NCBI GenBank assembly: GCA_022478985.1
Contig: JAKSZP010005277.1
Coordinates: 124,001-188,000 of the forward strand
Direction: 5' to 3'
DNA: 64,000 nt
DNA from: Massospora cicadina
Taxonomy: Eukaryota; Entomophthoromycota; Entomophthoromycetes; Entomophthorales; Entomophthoraceae
Position numbers and translations under genes: made by a program. How positions within the stretch are numbered: the stretch's first letter is position 1; each line of letters starts with the position of its first letter. Below are positions 1-10,218 of this stretch, piece by piece. The notes beneath the pieces are model-generated. The model saw only the letters and a list, made by a program, of their open reading frames with translations, was not told where the DNA came from and ran no database searches.

Positions 1-1020
1 TACAGCAAAAAAACAGCAAGGCACTCTTTCTCAGTGACGCTGTAGTTGCGTTAAGCTTTTGAGAGCATCTTGCTGAAGTAGAAAACAGGATGACCGACCC
101 CAAGCTTATCTACCTGAGCCAAGATAGCTCCAACGGCATAATCAGAGGCATCTGTGAACAACATAAAGCCCTTGCCATAGTCAGGATGGCGGAGGATCGG
201 ACTTAGTTGCAGTAATTTCTTCAAGGTCTCAAATGCGGCTTTTTGTTAACACTCCAATGTAAGGAAGTGTTCTTAGCCAAGAGGCGAATGAGAGGTTTAC
301 TAAGCTTTTAGAACTTGAGGGTGAATTATTGGAAATACCCCATCATGCCCAAGAATACATGTTTCTCGCGGAGGGTTTTGGGTGCAGGCATCTTAGATAT
401 CGCCTCAAACTTATCTTGCAAAAGCTGAATCCCATCTCAGGAGATGGCGAGTCCAGGGAATCCAACTTTTCTGGAAGGAAAAACATTTTGATGGCTTCAT
501 CTAATGTTAGAGCTTGAAGGCGTTAGAACACTTATTTTAGGTGGGTAATATGCTCATTAAAGGTCTTGGAAAACACCGTGATATTATCAAGATAGACATT
601 GACGCAACTTAATTTAACTTCCTTCAAGATATGATCCATGGCTCATTGGAAATTGGCGGGCGCGTTGAAAAAACCTTAGTGGTAGTTAAGTAGTTTGTAA
701 AAGATCCTCAATGCAAATAAGAGCTCATTTCTCCTGATCTTGGGGAGAAAGGTCCATTTTCCAATAACCACTAGCCAAGTCCATGGCTGAAAAGAAGTTC
801 GAGTGAGAGTTTGGGCTAGGGTTTTGTTAATGCAGGGGATAGGGTAACTATCCTTTTTGGTGAGGTTATTCAGTTTGCGGTAGCCCATAACTAGCTTATG
901 ACCGCCATTCTTCATTTTTATGAGCAATAGGGGAGATTACCAAGGCTTTTAGAAGGCACCAGCAGCCCCACATCCAGTAGCTGTTTCAGCTCCATCCTCA
1001 TTTGGAGCTCCTCAACTTTT
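1..1020 (-). pseudogene. G1 pol: reverse transcriptase and start of RNase H (broken)
   Basis: The minus strand encodes the RT core. At 800-925 it reads GGHKLVMGYRKLNNLTKKD followed by the DSYPIP-type block. At about 570-600 it reads VYLDNITVFSKTF, the YxDD catalytic site with the last Asp changed to Asn (YLDN). The connection domain follows (GFPGLAISRDG, then ALREK/FLGMMGYF-like sequence near 330-420). At 60-240 comes the RNase H start, with an FTDASDYAVGAILAQVDK-like stretch. Frameshifts near 690-780 and 240-330 break the frame. RT and RNase H would copy element RNA into DNA in virus-like particles; this copy cannot. Gypsy assignment is firm; exact domain edges are approximate. Confidence 0.85.
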
Positions 1021-1269
1021 GATTTCTAATAAGGCTTGGATTGAATAGGCCTGGCATCACCAACATCTACGGTATGGCTCCAGTCCTTCATAGGTCCATA
1101 GTCAGTATCAGATTTGGAAAATATGTCACTAGAGAAAAACATAAGAGAGTGAACTTTCTCAAGCTCTGCGGGGGTTAGAGCATCAGAAACTGAACGTTGA
1201 GCAAAGAACATATCAATTGGTCAGTAAGTAGTCCCAGGTCTAACATAGACCCAATATAATGGACTTTTC

Positions 1270-1600
1270 AGATGTCCTCAATGTGAGTAAGCAGGGCTTT
1301 TCCAATCTCTTGATGCTTCATTAGAACCATGTCCTTGTTGGTAAAATTCCCAGCAGAAGATTGATGGGTTAGTGGTATCCCAGTCTAGGATACCCGGCAA
1401 CACCTGAGGTTCCAAAAAACTTATCCTATAATTCTTTTTAAGTGCAGTAAGCAGTTGTGGGGGATTTGCACGGTAATCTTGGTGTCTATCACCTTTTTTC
1501 CCCACCTTGACTACTACTTCCTCTGAAGTATACAATTTAAGGCCCTTTGAAGCATCAACGGAGTCATGCATATTTTTAGTGTTTTTTCCTGAGGTGGTAT
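1270..1600 (-). pseudogene. G1 dUTPase-like domain (frameshifted)
   Basis: Between protease and RT the minus strand shows blocks of a dUTPase in two frames. These are KLYTSEEVVVKVGKK, then VIDTKITVQIP in a shifted frame, then GILDWDTTNPSIF, then NFTNKDMVLMKHQEIGKALLTHIED, shown here only as scattered pieces. The order (VDT-x-V-x-IP, then an ID-D-TN block, then N-x-x-IxxGxxIAxL-like) fits the trimeric dUTPase motif series. At least two frameshifts separate the blocks. The enzyme hydrolyses dUTP and would limit uracil entry into element cDNA. Similarity is weak per block, but the same domain sits in the same place in G2, G3 and G4, which raises my confidence. Confidence 0.55.
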
Positions 1601-1781
1601 ATTGTAAGAAGATGGAACAGAAGGAGTACTCAACTATGCATGTGTACTTTTGCATATTAGGCTCATCATTTGTAAAGACTAGCGGAACTTCATAATTTAA
1701 AATGGAGAGAAATCCCTGTTTCATGTTGATAAGTCCATCATACTCAATTTTCATTTAGTGCCAATTAGCAGGTCATATGCA

Positions 1782-2102
1782 TTATTGTCCAATGTTACAG
1801 CGGGGGCGGACAGGAGGAGTTTCCCATTTCTTAAGGGTAGAGAAGAGTAGGCTTTTAATAGCTCGCGTGTCGTTGGGCCCCTTAATTCCAAATTCTTGCA
1901 AATAGTCCATGTCAGACGCCAACTTAATTTTATTGATGAGCTTTGAAGAAATCACATTGATTGGAGAACCCGTATCATGGATGGCTAGAGCTCGCACATT
2001 ATTGATGACAATATCTACCTTGGTTATAGTGCTACCAAAAAGTAGGGGGAGGGAAGGAACCTCCTCTAAACAGAGAGAGGAGGCAAGGATTTTAGCAATC
2101 AA
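1782..2102 (-). pseudogene. G1 aspartic protease domain
   Basis: This minus-strand open frame contains ALAIHDTGSPINVISSKL, a retropepsin-type active site (DTG followed by hydrophobic SPIN-V-I), and then a D-x-DY segment like other gypsy proteases. The protease would cut the Gag-Pol polyprotein. The DTG is intact here, whereas the matching site is damaged in G2 (ESG) and G3 (NMS). It lies between the Gag-like region and the dUTPase-like block, as expected for this family. Confidence 0.75.
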
Positions 2103-2119
2103 GGGTATCTATTTTTAAT

Positions 2120-3480
2120 AGATTGAAGGGTATGATCCTGTTGGGTTGATTGGATCATTGTACAAAATAAGCTTGTCAGCATCACTAGCATTATCAATCA
2201 CCTCTGAACACCTCAACACCTGTTGGAGATAGGTCCGTCTGGGCATCATAGCCATATCTATTCTTTCATGTCTCAACCTCGCGTTATCTGCACTTCCATG
2301 AGGGCTCCTAGGACATTATAACCCGCGTCTTTATCACCACTTCAGACTCGTCATCAGAGTGGTTATCCATGCACACCAAAGATTTTCTAATAGGGGCTAG
2401 AGAACTGGCTTATTCTCCTCACAGAGGAGGGCCGTTTGGCCCTTATCTACCTTTTTGGCTTTTGGATGAAGCATAGTAGCTGCACCAACTTTTCTGGCAA
2501 CTTGAGGAGAAGAATTCTTTTGTTGCATTGTCAGAGATAGGCCGTGGTTGTTATGGAGGACATCTCTGAGTGACAAGAGGGTAAAGCAGCAGTGATGGAC
2601 TCTTTAAAAGAGAGCGCTGGGTGTGACAAGAACTCAACTGATTTTATAGGGATGACTTGGGGTGCATTTGAGGGAGAGAGAGCTCTACCTTGTCACCCCT
2701 GGTGCCCTCTGGACAATCTTTAATGGATGAGGGCAGTCTAATTTGAGGCGCCCCACAGGAACTGGCTTTGGAAGGGTAGTCAGCACTGGAGGGTTCAGTA
2801 CAACTTCCTGAGTAGGCATAGCTTCATGGAGATCAGCAACCTTTAATAACACCTCTTACATATCACAAACATTTTTCAGGAAACGCTTCACTGAGACAAT
2901 ATCAGACTAATTAGGGTAAGAGGCTAATCCAATCAGAATGGCAGCGATTACGTCATCTTAGGTAGAGTTTTAGCGATCAGGAGAGGCTGGGCTGCACTGT
3001 AAAACCGGTCAATGAGGTGGCAATAGATTCTCACTCTATTAGACTTAGGCACATAAAAGCCTGTTTTTTCCTGCGCAAGCTCTGTGTATATCCAAATTCC
3101 TCAATGAGCGCTTCCCTCACCTATGCTCAAATATTAATAATGGTCATATAAGGAACTATCACCTCTTGGGTGGAGCGACTGAGGCAGGGGAGGATATGCT
3201 TTACTTATTGGTGATCAGTTGTCCTTTCGATATCAGTCTCATAAAGAGGAATACGGCAATGCTACCCTCTCCTGGGGTAAACTTGTCTCTGAAAGGGGGT
3301 TTTAAAATAATAGGATCAGCCTCATGGGAGGCTTGTCATAAGAGCTGTTCTGGTGTTTTAAGACGAGATAATGCGCTGGCTAGCTCCTGTTTTAAAGCAG
3401 CTAGCCAGGGTTTGGAGGCAGTGGGGAGGTAGTGAGGGCTAATACTCCAATATCCTTCATTTTAATAAAGAGTTTTGTGG
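2120..3480 (-). pseudogene. G1 Gag-like region (degenerate)
   Basis: The stretch between the primer-binding site and the protease is where Gag must lie. No long frame survives on the minus strand, and I could not identify a clean CCHC zinc knuckle. The assignment rests on position and on the element order, not on recognised residues. Confidence 0.4.
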
Positions 3481-3497
3481 TGTAATACCACCTGTAT

Positions 3498-3506
3498 TGA
3501 GCACCA
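3498..3506 (-). promoter_or_regulatory. G1 primer-binding site
   Basis: On the minus strand this reads TGGTGCTCA, two bases downstream of the LTR end (LTR starts with TGTTGG at 3509 on the plus strand). The bases that follow (ATACAGGTGG) also resemble those after the G3 site (CTACAGTGG) and the G4 site (TTACAGGGG), suggesting priming by the same tRNA or a shared self-priming design. The tRNA is not identified. Confidence 0.6.
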
Positions 3507-3508
3507 CT

Positions 3509-5060
3509 TGTTGGAATTCAGGATTTTAGTTTGCTCGCTGGATCAGTTTCACACCTGAATGACAATTATTTGCAGAAGAAGTCTGTTTCTCTAATTCAGG
3601 ATAAATATTTTTGGGAGATATAAGACTACTTGTAACTAGAATAATAACACTTCAATTAAAGTAGAGGTTTAGCTTTTAAGATTTTTATTAGTAATACTTG
3701 GGGGTCAAGAAGCGAACCCTTTTGGTATCTCAACGATTAGTATATAAATGTATCAAGGCTCAAAGTGAGTGAGGCGTGAAATTTGGTTTGGGCTAAGAAT
3801 AGCCAAATTAAGGAATATGGGTTCAGACTTAATGGAGCTCTCAAACTTTACCTTGCTTCAGCAGGATAGCCAATGGGCGGTCATTAACTAGTCGAATAAC
3901 CCTGTGGTGCAAAAATATCAAATAATTTTTTAATTGGATGTCAGGGCCTCAGAATGATTTCCCTGATTTTATCACAGGTTCATCGTAACCAGACTACCAA
4001 CAATCAAACATTTCAGCCAAGGTGAGTGAATAAAAGGACTACACCAATTCGAGGGGTTCCACCAAGAATTGGCCAGGGTTTTTTGGCCAATATTATCCTC
4101 ATTGACCTCCAAATCACTCTTATTACACAATCGGACTTGTATTTGTCCAATAATTGCATTTTTATTTAGGACCTTCCATTTTGGATATGGCATCTAATTT
4201 AAGTGTTTTTGAACAAGGTCCTACTTTTTAATTAAGACCTCATGGGACTCCATCTTATCCTTCTCAATTACAAGTGCAATTTTAATTTGTACAATTTCTT
4301 ATTAGCTTAATTTAACAGTGACTAAACGTTATATTTTTTCTTATTAGAATGTCTCACAGGGCAATTAGGCGAAATTGGATCTTGTGTATGTTTAAAATCT
4401 GGCATAGGTGAAATTGCCATATGCTGAGATAAGGGCTTTATACCAGAATTTTATCATTATCTGGGTTTTCTAAAAGTTCATACAGTTTCAATTGATCATC
4501 TGGTTCCAACTTACTAAAGACTTTACTTCCACTTATGTGATAATCATTTTTTGTGTGGAAAGAAGATAGTTTTTGATATACCATTGGTCATAAGAGCCCA
4601 TATAAAACAACTCTTTTACTAATTTGAGGGAGTTATTTATATCTCTTTCTCCTCATGACTGCGGCTATACTGTATGTCCGTTGTATTGAATAAAACATTT
4701 GTTTTGGTGGTTCCTTTTAATAATGTATCACTAATTTTGTGTGAGTACCACTATTTTAAAATCTGAGGGTTAACACTTTTTTTATTAGATCCTGTTTATT
4801 AAATTATGAAGTACTTTGGCCAAAATATCCTCACTTTTTCGCCAGTTTTTTTTATAATTGATTGTTTGGAAGCTCAATAAACTTATATAATTTCATATGA
4901 ATCTTTTGGTCTCCTTGGTCTAGAATTTACCTACAAATTTTGAGCTTCTACTGATACAAGCTAATATACAAGCTGATTTTTCATCCCAGCAGCTTGTCAA
5001 CACTACTAATAAAAACCAAATTTGATAACAAAAAGATAAAAAAGAATTAAGAGAATATAT
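3509..5060. other. Start of G1 5' LTR and AT-rich sequence; no gene seen
   Basis: The G1 LTR should begin at 3509 (TGTTGG). I could not find its matching CA end or a second copy in the window, so the LTR length is unknown. The rest is AT-rich with no recognisable protein in either strand. Confidence 0.45.
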
Positions 5061-7480
5061 TTTTAATTGCAATAGGATTTCTTACTTTGATGATATTTTC
5101 ATTAGTCTAGGTTCTAGTATTTACACCTCTAGGCCATCCCTGCCAGACTTTGTGGATGCTGTTTTTCCTCAGATATTATATTTCTACTTCAGTTCAGCCC
5201 TTGAACTAATACAACCATACCCTTTTACTAGGACTATTGGTGGCATAATACTCTTAAAATTGGGAAAATTTCAGGTAGAAAGATTGCTAAGCAAATGTAT
5301 AAAATTTTCCTAAGGTCAACCCATTTGTTTTTATCATACAACTGACAAAATAAAACTACTTGGAAATTGGCATCAATTAAAGTTTGAGGATTTTTCCCAA
5401 ATTGAGATGTCAGCAGGCCTCTCAATAGCGCTAGGTACACCCAATTTGTACTGTCCATGTTCAAGTACTATCATGTGATTATGAGCATCAACATAAAAAT
5501 CTTGCCATAAGATGTAAAATTGATCGCAATTTTATGATGGCAGCCTTATAGTTGTTATTAGCGCATGGGATTTTTTAAGAAAGTTTATTTAAAGATCCCA
5601 GAGCAATTTCTTGATATCAAGGTCGATTTTAAGTACAGTTAATTGGGAATGATTGGCAATTTATTGGTAAGATAATCACCCAGAATTGATGATTCTTAAA
5701 GGGTTTGTTTTTGATTCAACTACTAGAATTTGACACTCAGGCATAAGGATTTTGTATGATTAAATAAATATACAATCATTAAAAAAACTTTTTAGTTAAT
5801 AAGTATCCTTATTTTGCTATATAGTTGTGAAAACTAAAAATATTAGTAGAAAAAATGTAATCCCACATTATTTAAATAATGAAGACATATGTAGATTAAA
5901 GTACTATTTAATGTGAAAATTACCAGGAACTTCTAAGATAAGTTTTTCATCCAATTCATTTTCCTTGATTGTGGCGGCACCCTACAATTGTTTTAAAAAA
6001 AAGTTGGCTGATCATTTTTATTGGGTTTAAACCCTGACACTGGTAAAGATCAACCCTTTGGATCGGATTCAAAATATTCCATCAGAGGTGATCAAATTTT
6101 CAGATCATACTGGAAGCCCAACAGGGCCATCAAAAACCCTAGGATTGCATGAGGAATCACTGTCATTGGATTGTATGCTTGTAACCATATACAAGGTGCT
6201 GAAAAAATGTTTATCCTGTAGGACACAAGAACAATTGAGTTACCTGTTACAACACCAAGTAGTGTCTCTATTGGTGCTATTGCGTGGCTAACATCAATGT
6301 AGTGAGAATCTCTCCACTGGCCTTCATGGCAATTGATATAGCATTCTTACCAATAACCACTTGACCAAATGGTAAAGCTATCTTTGTCCTTGTGGCGACT
6401 TTCTAAAACTGTGTGCTTATTTTCTATTTCTTGGTTTCAACAAAAATGGGTGTCCTAGGGTCCTTCTTGCCATTAATGGATTAAATTTTACCTCAAAGTA
6501 TTGCAAGAGCAAGCCTCTCTGCTCAGGAACAACCAAAATTCCACAGCCCCTTATAATTCTTTGACTAATGAAGAAATGGAATGAGATAATAGAACTCTTT
6601 CTTTTCTTAAAGATGGCTGCCAATGAACCCATGCAATAAAATCATGAACCCCCCGTTTTACTAGCACACCAAATAATCCATCACCACGTGATCAACATCT
6701 TTCCTTTCCAGGCCCTCTACAAGAAAGAGTCATAATTTAATCTAAGTGTGCAAATTTTGTTGTATGTCTCAGTTTGTAAATTAAAAGTTTGGCTTGAGGC
6801 TTTGGCTGACAAAATTATTAGGTTACCAGTAATAGCCACCAAAGGAAACATCTTTACTACCTCAAAGGAAAATGTGTAATACAACGCTCGTTGCCCAGAC
6901 CTTAAAACATTGAGGTCAAAGATCTTGTTTTTTTATCATAATTGCTCTGGTGGGCGACTTAACAAATCTGACACATCCAGGTTGGGCCCATATTACGTCC
7001 TATATAAAGCATGGTATGAATATTCCAGTCTGCATGTAGCCCAAGTACTATACACAATTGGGTTCATGGTGAATTTCTTTGAGTATATATCACCCTATAA
7101 TAGGATCTTGAAGGGGCTCTTTCAGGACTTGTATTTGCAAACAAAAAACTCCTTATTATAATGGTGATAAAATAAACCTTTTTTCTCTGGAAATAAGTCT
7201 CACTAAATCTGATGGTTGCTTCACTTAGTGAATCAATAATTTCCTCAAATGGGAAAAAAACTAAGGGAAACTCGGAATTGCTATAAGGAATTGAATGATC
7301 TGGTACGCCAAATATTGATCTTAACTAAGCTACACTCTGAATCCCAAAATAATAACCCTGAAGTCCCAAGAAAACGGGAGCATGATTATTCAGATGTCAA
7401 CAGATGACCACAAATGTTTCTTGGTCTCTCTATTGGATTAGAAGGTAAGATCCTTATTGAGGAGGGTAGGATCTCCCCTA
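5060..7480 (+). pseudogene. Degenerate coding-like tract, family not recognised
   Basis: On the plus strand several stretches look like decayed protein-coding sequence. At about 5077-5305 there is a run with DDIFISLGSS and SLPDFVDAVFPQ, continuing after a stop with LLGNWHQLKFEDFSQIEM up to about 5475. At 6058-6291 there is an open frame with GSPTGPSKTLGLHEESLSL. At 6780-7160 a run includes ALADKIIRLPVIATKGN and GPYYVLYKAWYEYSSLHVAQ. Near 7300 a segment resembles KELNDLVRQILILTKLHSE. Stops separate the pieces. I do not recognise the family; it could be one decayed gene, several element fragments, or chance. Confidence 0.25.
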
Positions 7481-9239
7481 CGCCTCAGTGATCCTAATCT
7501 CCCTTTATGAATTAATAGGTTTTAGCCCAATAAATTGTTCCAAATTCTATTCTATCTTTAAATTTATATATTTCTTATGCTCCCTCAAAGTTCATAACAT
7601 CAAAGAATATTACAGTCATGACCTGGAAAGTTGCCATTGCAAACCATTTAAAATTCAAAGTACATTAACATCACTTGTAGAAGTCATTTGATTTAAGATT
7701 CATCCCAATGGAAGCTATAATATCAAAAAACATCTTCATGCAACCAAAAACTCAAAATATCAGCTTTACTATAACAGTAAAGCTGTGACATGAAATAACT
7801 GAGCACGTGTAAGAGCTAGAAGCTAATGTGTAGTATCTCCAAAGTCATGCTGCACTGAAAGAAATTACATTGAAGAAACAAATTGTCAAGAAGAGCCAGA
7901 AGAGAGTGCAGGCTTAATAAATTCTGCTGCTCCAAAATCACTATATATATATACTGAGCCAGTAGCTCTCATGACCAAAATGCTTATCTTTGAGAAAGCC
8001 TTTCAGAAGTATAATGATTTAATTGGATCATTTGAACTGAGGGCCTCTGTGAATGATTTGCATTCCCTCTGTTGCTCCAATAGATTTTTTGAACCATTCA
8101 AACCAAATGTCCTTGAAACCAAATCACATACCTTTACCAAACTTATTTTATATACTTCTAAATTCTTATTTGTTTTACACTGATATTTTTGGGTTTCTGT
8201 AGGCAATAAAGAATTATAAGTATCATCTTACCAACAATTTAAAAATAAAGTAGAGCCCTGAATAAAATCTCCTGCTTTCATCAACAAGCCAATCATGTGA
8301 AGTGTCCAAAGTACAAATCCTTTGCTAATTTGATGGTTATTTTGGAGTCACCAAACCTATGCCTCCTAAACTAGATTTAGTTTTATAGTTAATATATTGA
8401 ATTTCCCTACGATGAAAAGCCTTATCATCCATACAGTTAGAAAAAAAACAAGTTAATAAAACCCAAAATTAACAAAAAAACATCTTGATTTTATCCATAT
8501 CAGTTCTCAAGCCTGTATCACTTGCAACACTGCTCAAATTATTTACAACTTTAAGAATTTTACTACCATAGAGAAGTTTAGCCCTGATAACAAAAACAAG
8601 ATGAGCTAATTAGCATATATAGTACATTTTGTCCTTGTACTCCGCCCTTTGACAATAATGTTGAGATAGTATTTTCTTTCCTGAGTGGGGAAAAACTAAC
8701 ATACCCTGGGATCCCTGTTTCTTCAAATTAGAGCTTGTCAAGGTAAACAAAATTAAAATGATATTGATAAGATGATTTTTCAAATCACTCACTTCATTCA
8801 AATGTTGCAGCTCAGACTAACCACAGACTCTTCAGTACTTTTTTTATCCCAACTAACTTGGTTTATATATCTGGTATGACTCTGGAGTATTAAAAAGAGA
8901 CCAAGGTTAATCATCCTTTGAAAAATTGTTATTGCCCCCAGTTGAGTATTGTATGGGATCTGTTGGATTTGCACTAATATTGATAAAGCTTTAACTTTGG
9001 GATCCTAATCATTTAATATAAAAAAATTAATTTTAAAAAATTAACATAGATTTACCAATCAGTTTTTATCAGGCTCAAGGCCTAAAATCATTACTGATAT
9101 TATGTTGCAGACCGATTAGATAATTCTATTTATAAAGCATAAAATTTTAGCCAATCATATTTGGGATAAATAACTCCTTAAACAATCCACCAGCTGAAGA
9201 TATAGGGCTAACAACCAAACTACCTTATTATCACATATA
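7481..9239. other. AT-rich interval, nothing recognised
   Basis: Short open frames occur on both strands, but none shows a motif I know and they have the composition of random AT-rich DNA. A short TA run lies near 7942-7953. Confidence 0.5.
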
Positions 9240-10125
9240 TGTTGGGGACTGTTTAATTTTAGGCCTATTTCTATTGGGCTGGTTCATCTTCTGAGATAAG
9301 TTGGAGTTTTGAGCGCCTATTGTATGAAGACAATAGACCAGATAGTGATATTATCAAGATATAAACTCTTTGAAATTGACACTGCAAAGCTGTATTCTAT
9401 TGCTGTCTAGTTGGAAAACGGCTTGCTGCCCTGATCCTTCTGATCCCAAGTAAAATCTCAATTTATTATAACGAAAATATCAACACAAAAAGCTAGTATA
9501 TTAAACTATTAACATGTAGTAATAAATGATTGTGTTTTATTAGTATTAACTTGGAGATAATATAAGATTTAATGTTAACCACATCATACCCATGAAGCCT
9601 CATTTCTCAGTGACACTTAGCCAGTGGAACAAATAATTAGTTCAACTGAGGCTCTATAATCCTTTCAACTTTGGTATAAAACACGGCCTCAGAGTCAATC
9701 AAACTTATATACATCTCAAGACAATGTTTCTACCACGTCTTCAAATAGCTGAACCATCGCTCCTCTTAAGCAATAGGTAGCACATACCAGGGGGATTTGT
9801 CTCACTAATTAGTAAAAAGTAATCATAAACTTGATTAAAATTAGTAGCTTTTTTGACAGTGATTAACAAAGCCCACAATCCCGATATAAGTCAACTATTT
9901 TTAAGTCTGACTTAACTAAAGAAGCCCCCAGGCCCATGTCATCATAATCAAATATTATCAAGAGGAATTGCTAGGCTGCGGATCACAAGCTTTGCATAAG
10001 CTTAGGATATTTCTGATAAATAATCACTGATATCTTAAATATAATCCATAATAACTTAAGCTAAGCTAATATTATTATGTTTCTATCAAATCATATGACG
10101 ATTAGAACCAGTCAACTAATCAACA
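9240..10125 (-). repeat. G2 3' LTR
   Basis: About 886 bp, beginning TGTTG and ending CAACA on the plus strand, a perfect 5-bp terminal inverted repeat. It aligns over most of its length with 23935-24636 plus 26071-26264, which is the 5' LTR split by a nested element. The immediately following plus-strand bases CTTCCCC are a polypurine tract on the minus strand, so this is the 3' LTR of a leftward element and not a solo LTR. Confidence 0.8.
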
Positions 10126-10132
10126 CTTCCCC
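10126..10132 (-). promoter_or_regulatory. G2 polypurine tract
   Basis: The minus strand reads GGGGAAG directly before the LTR start TGTTG. This is the expected primer for plus-strand DNA synthesis in an LTR retrotransposon and fixes the orientation of G2. Confidence 0.65.
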
Positions 10133-10149
10133 AGACATGACTGGATAAA

Positions 10150-10164
10150 AGCGTGGGTACCCTT
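10150..10164. repeat. L-A target site duplication, left copy
   Basis: AGCGTGGGTACCCTT, identical over 15 bp to 16600-16614. The two copies flank LINE L-A exactly. Confidence 0.9.
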
Positions 10165-10218
10165 TTTTTTAGTACTAGATGGTCCCAACCCAAGGGGGAT
10201 TCATCGATGTTTATTGAA

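Larger units (their letters stand above)
1..3508 (-). mobile_element. Ty3/gypsy element G1, internal region (5' part)
   Basis: Reading leftward from a primer-binding site at 3498-3506, the minus strand shows Gag-like sequence, an aspartic protease, a dUTPase-like block, reverse transcriptase and the start of RNase H. This is the Ty3/gypsy order. The integrase side lies beyond the left window edge. Several frameshifts and stops break the frames, so this is a dead copy. Its plan matches G2, G3 and G4 in this window. The LTR begins at 3509 with TGTTGG; I could not place its other end. Confidence 0.85.

Noticed and set aside
9240..10125. Solo LTR
   Set aside because: A polypurine tract abuts its right edge and the matching 5' LTR and internal region lie to the right beyond LINE L-A, so it is the G2 3' LTR.
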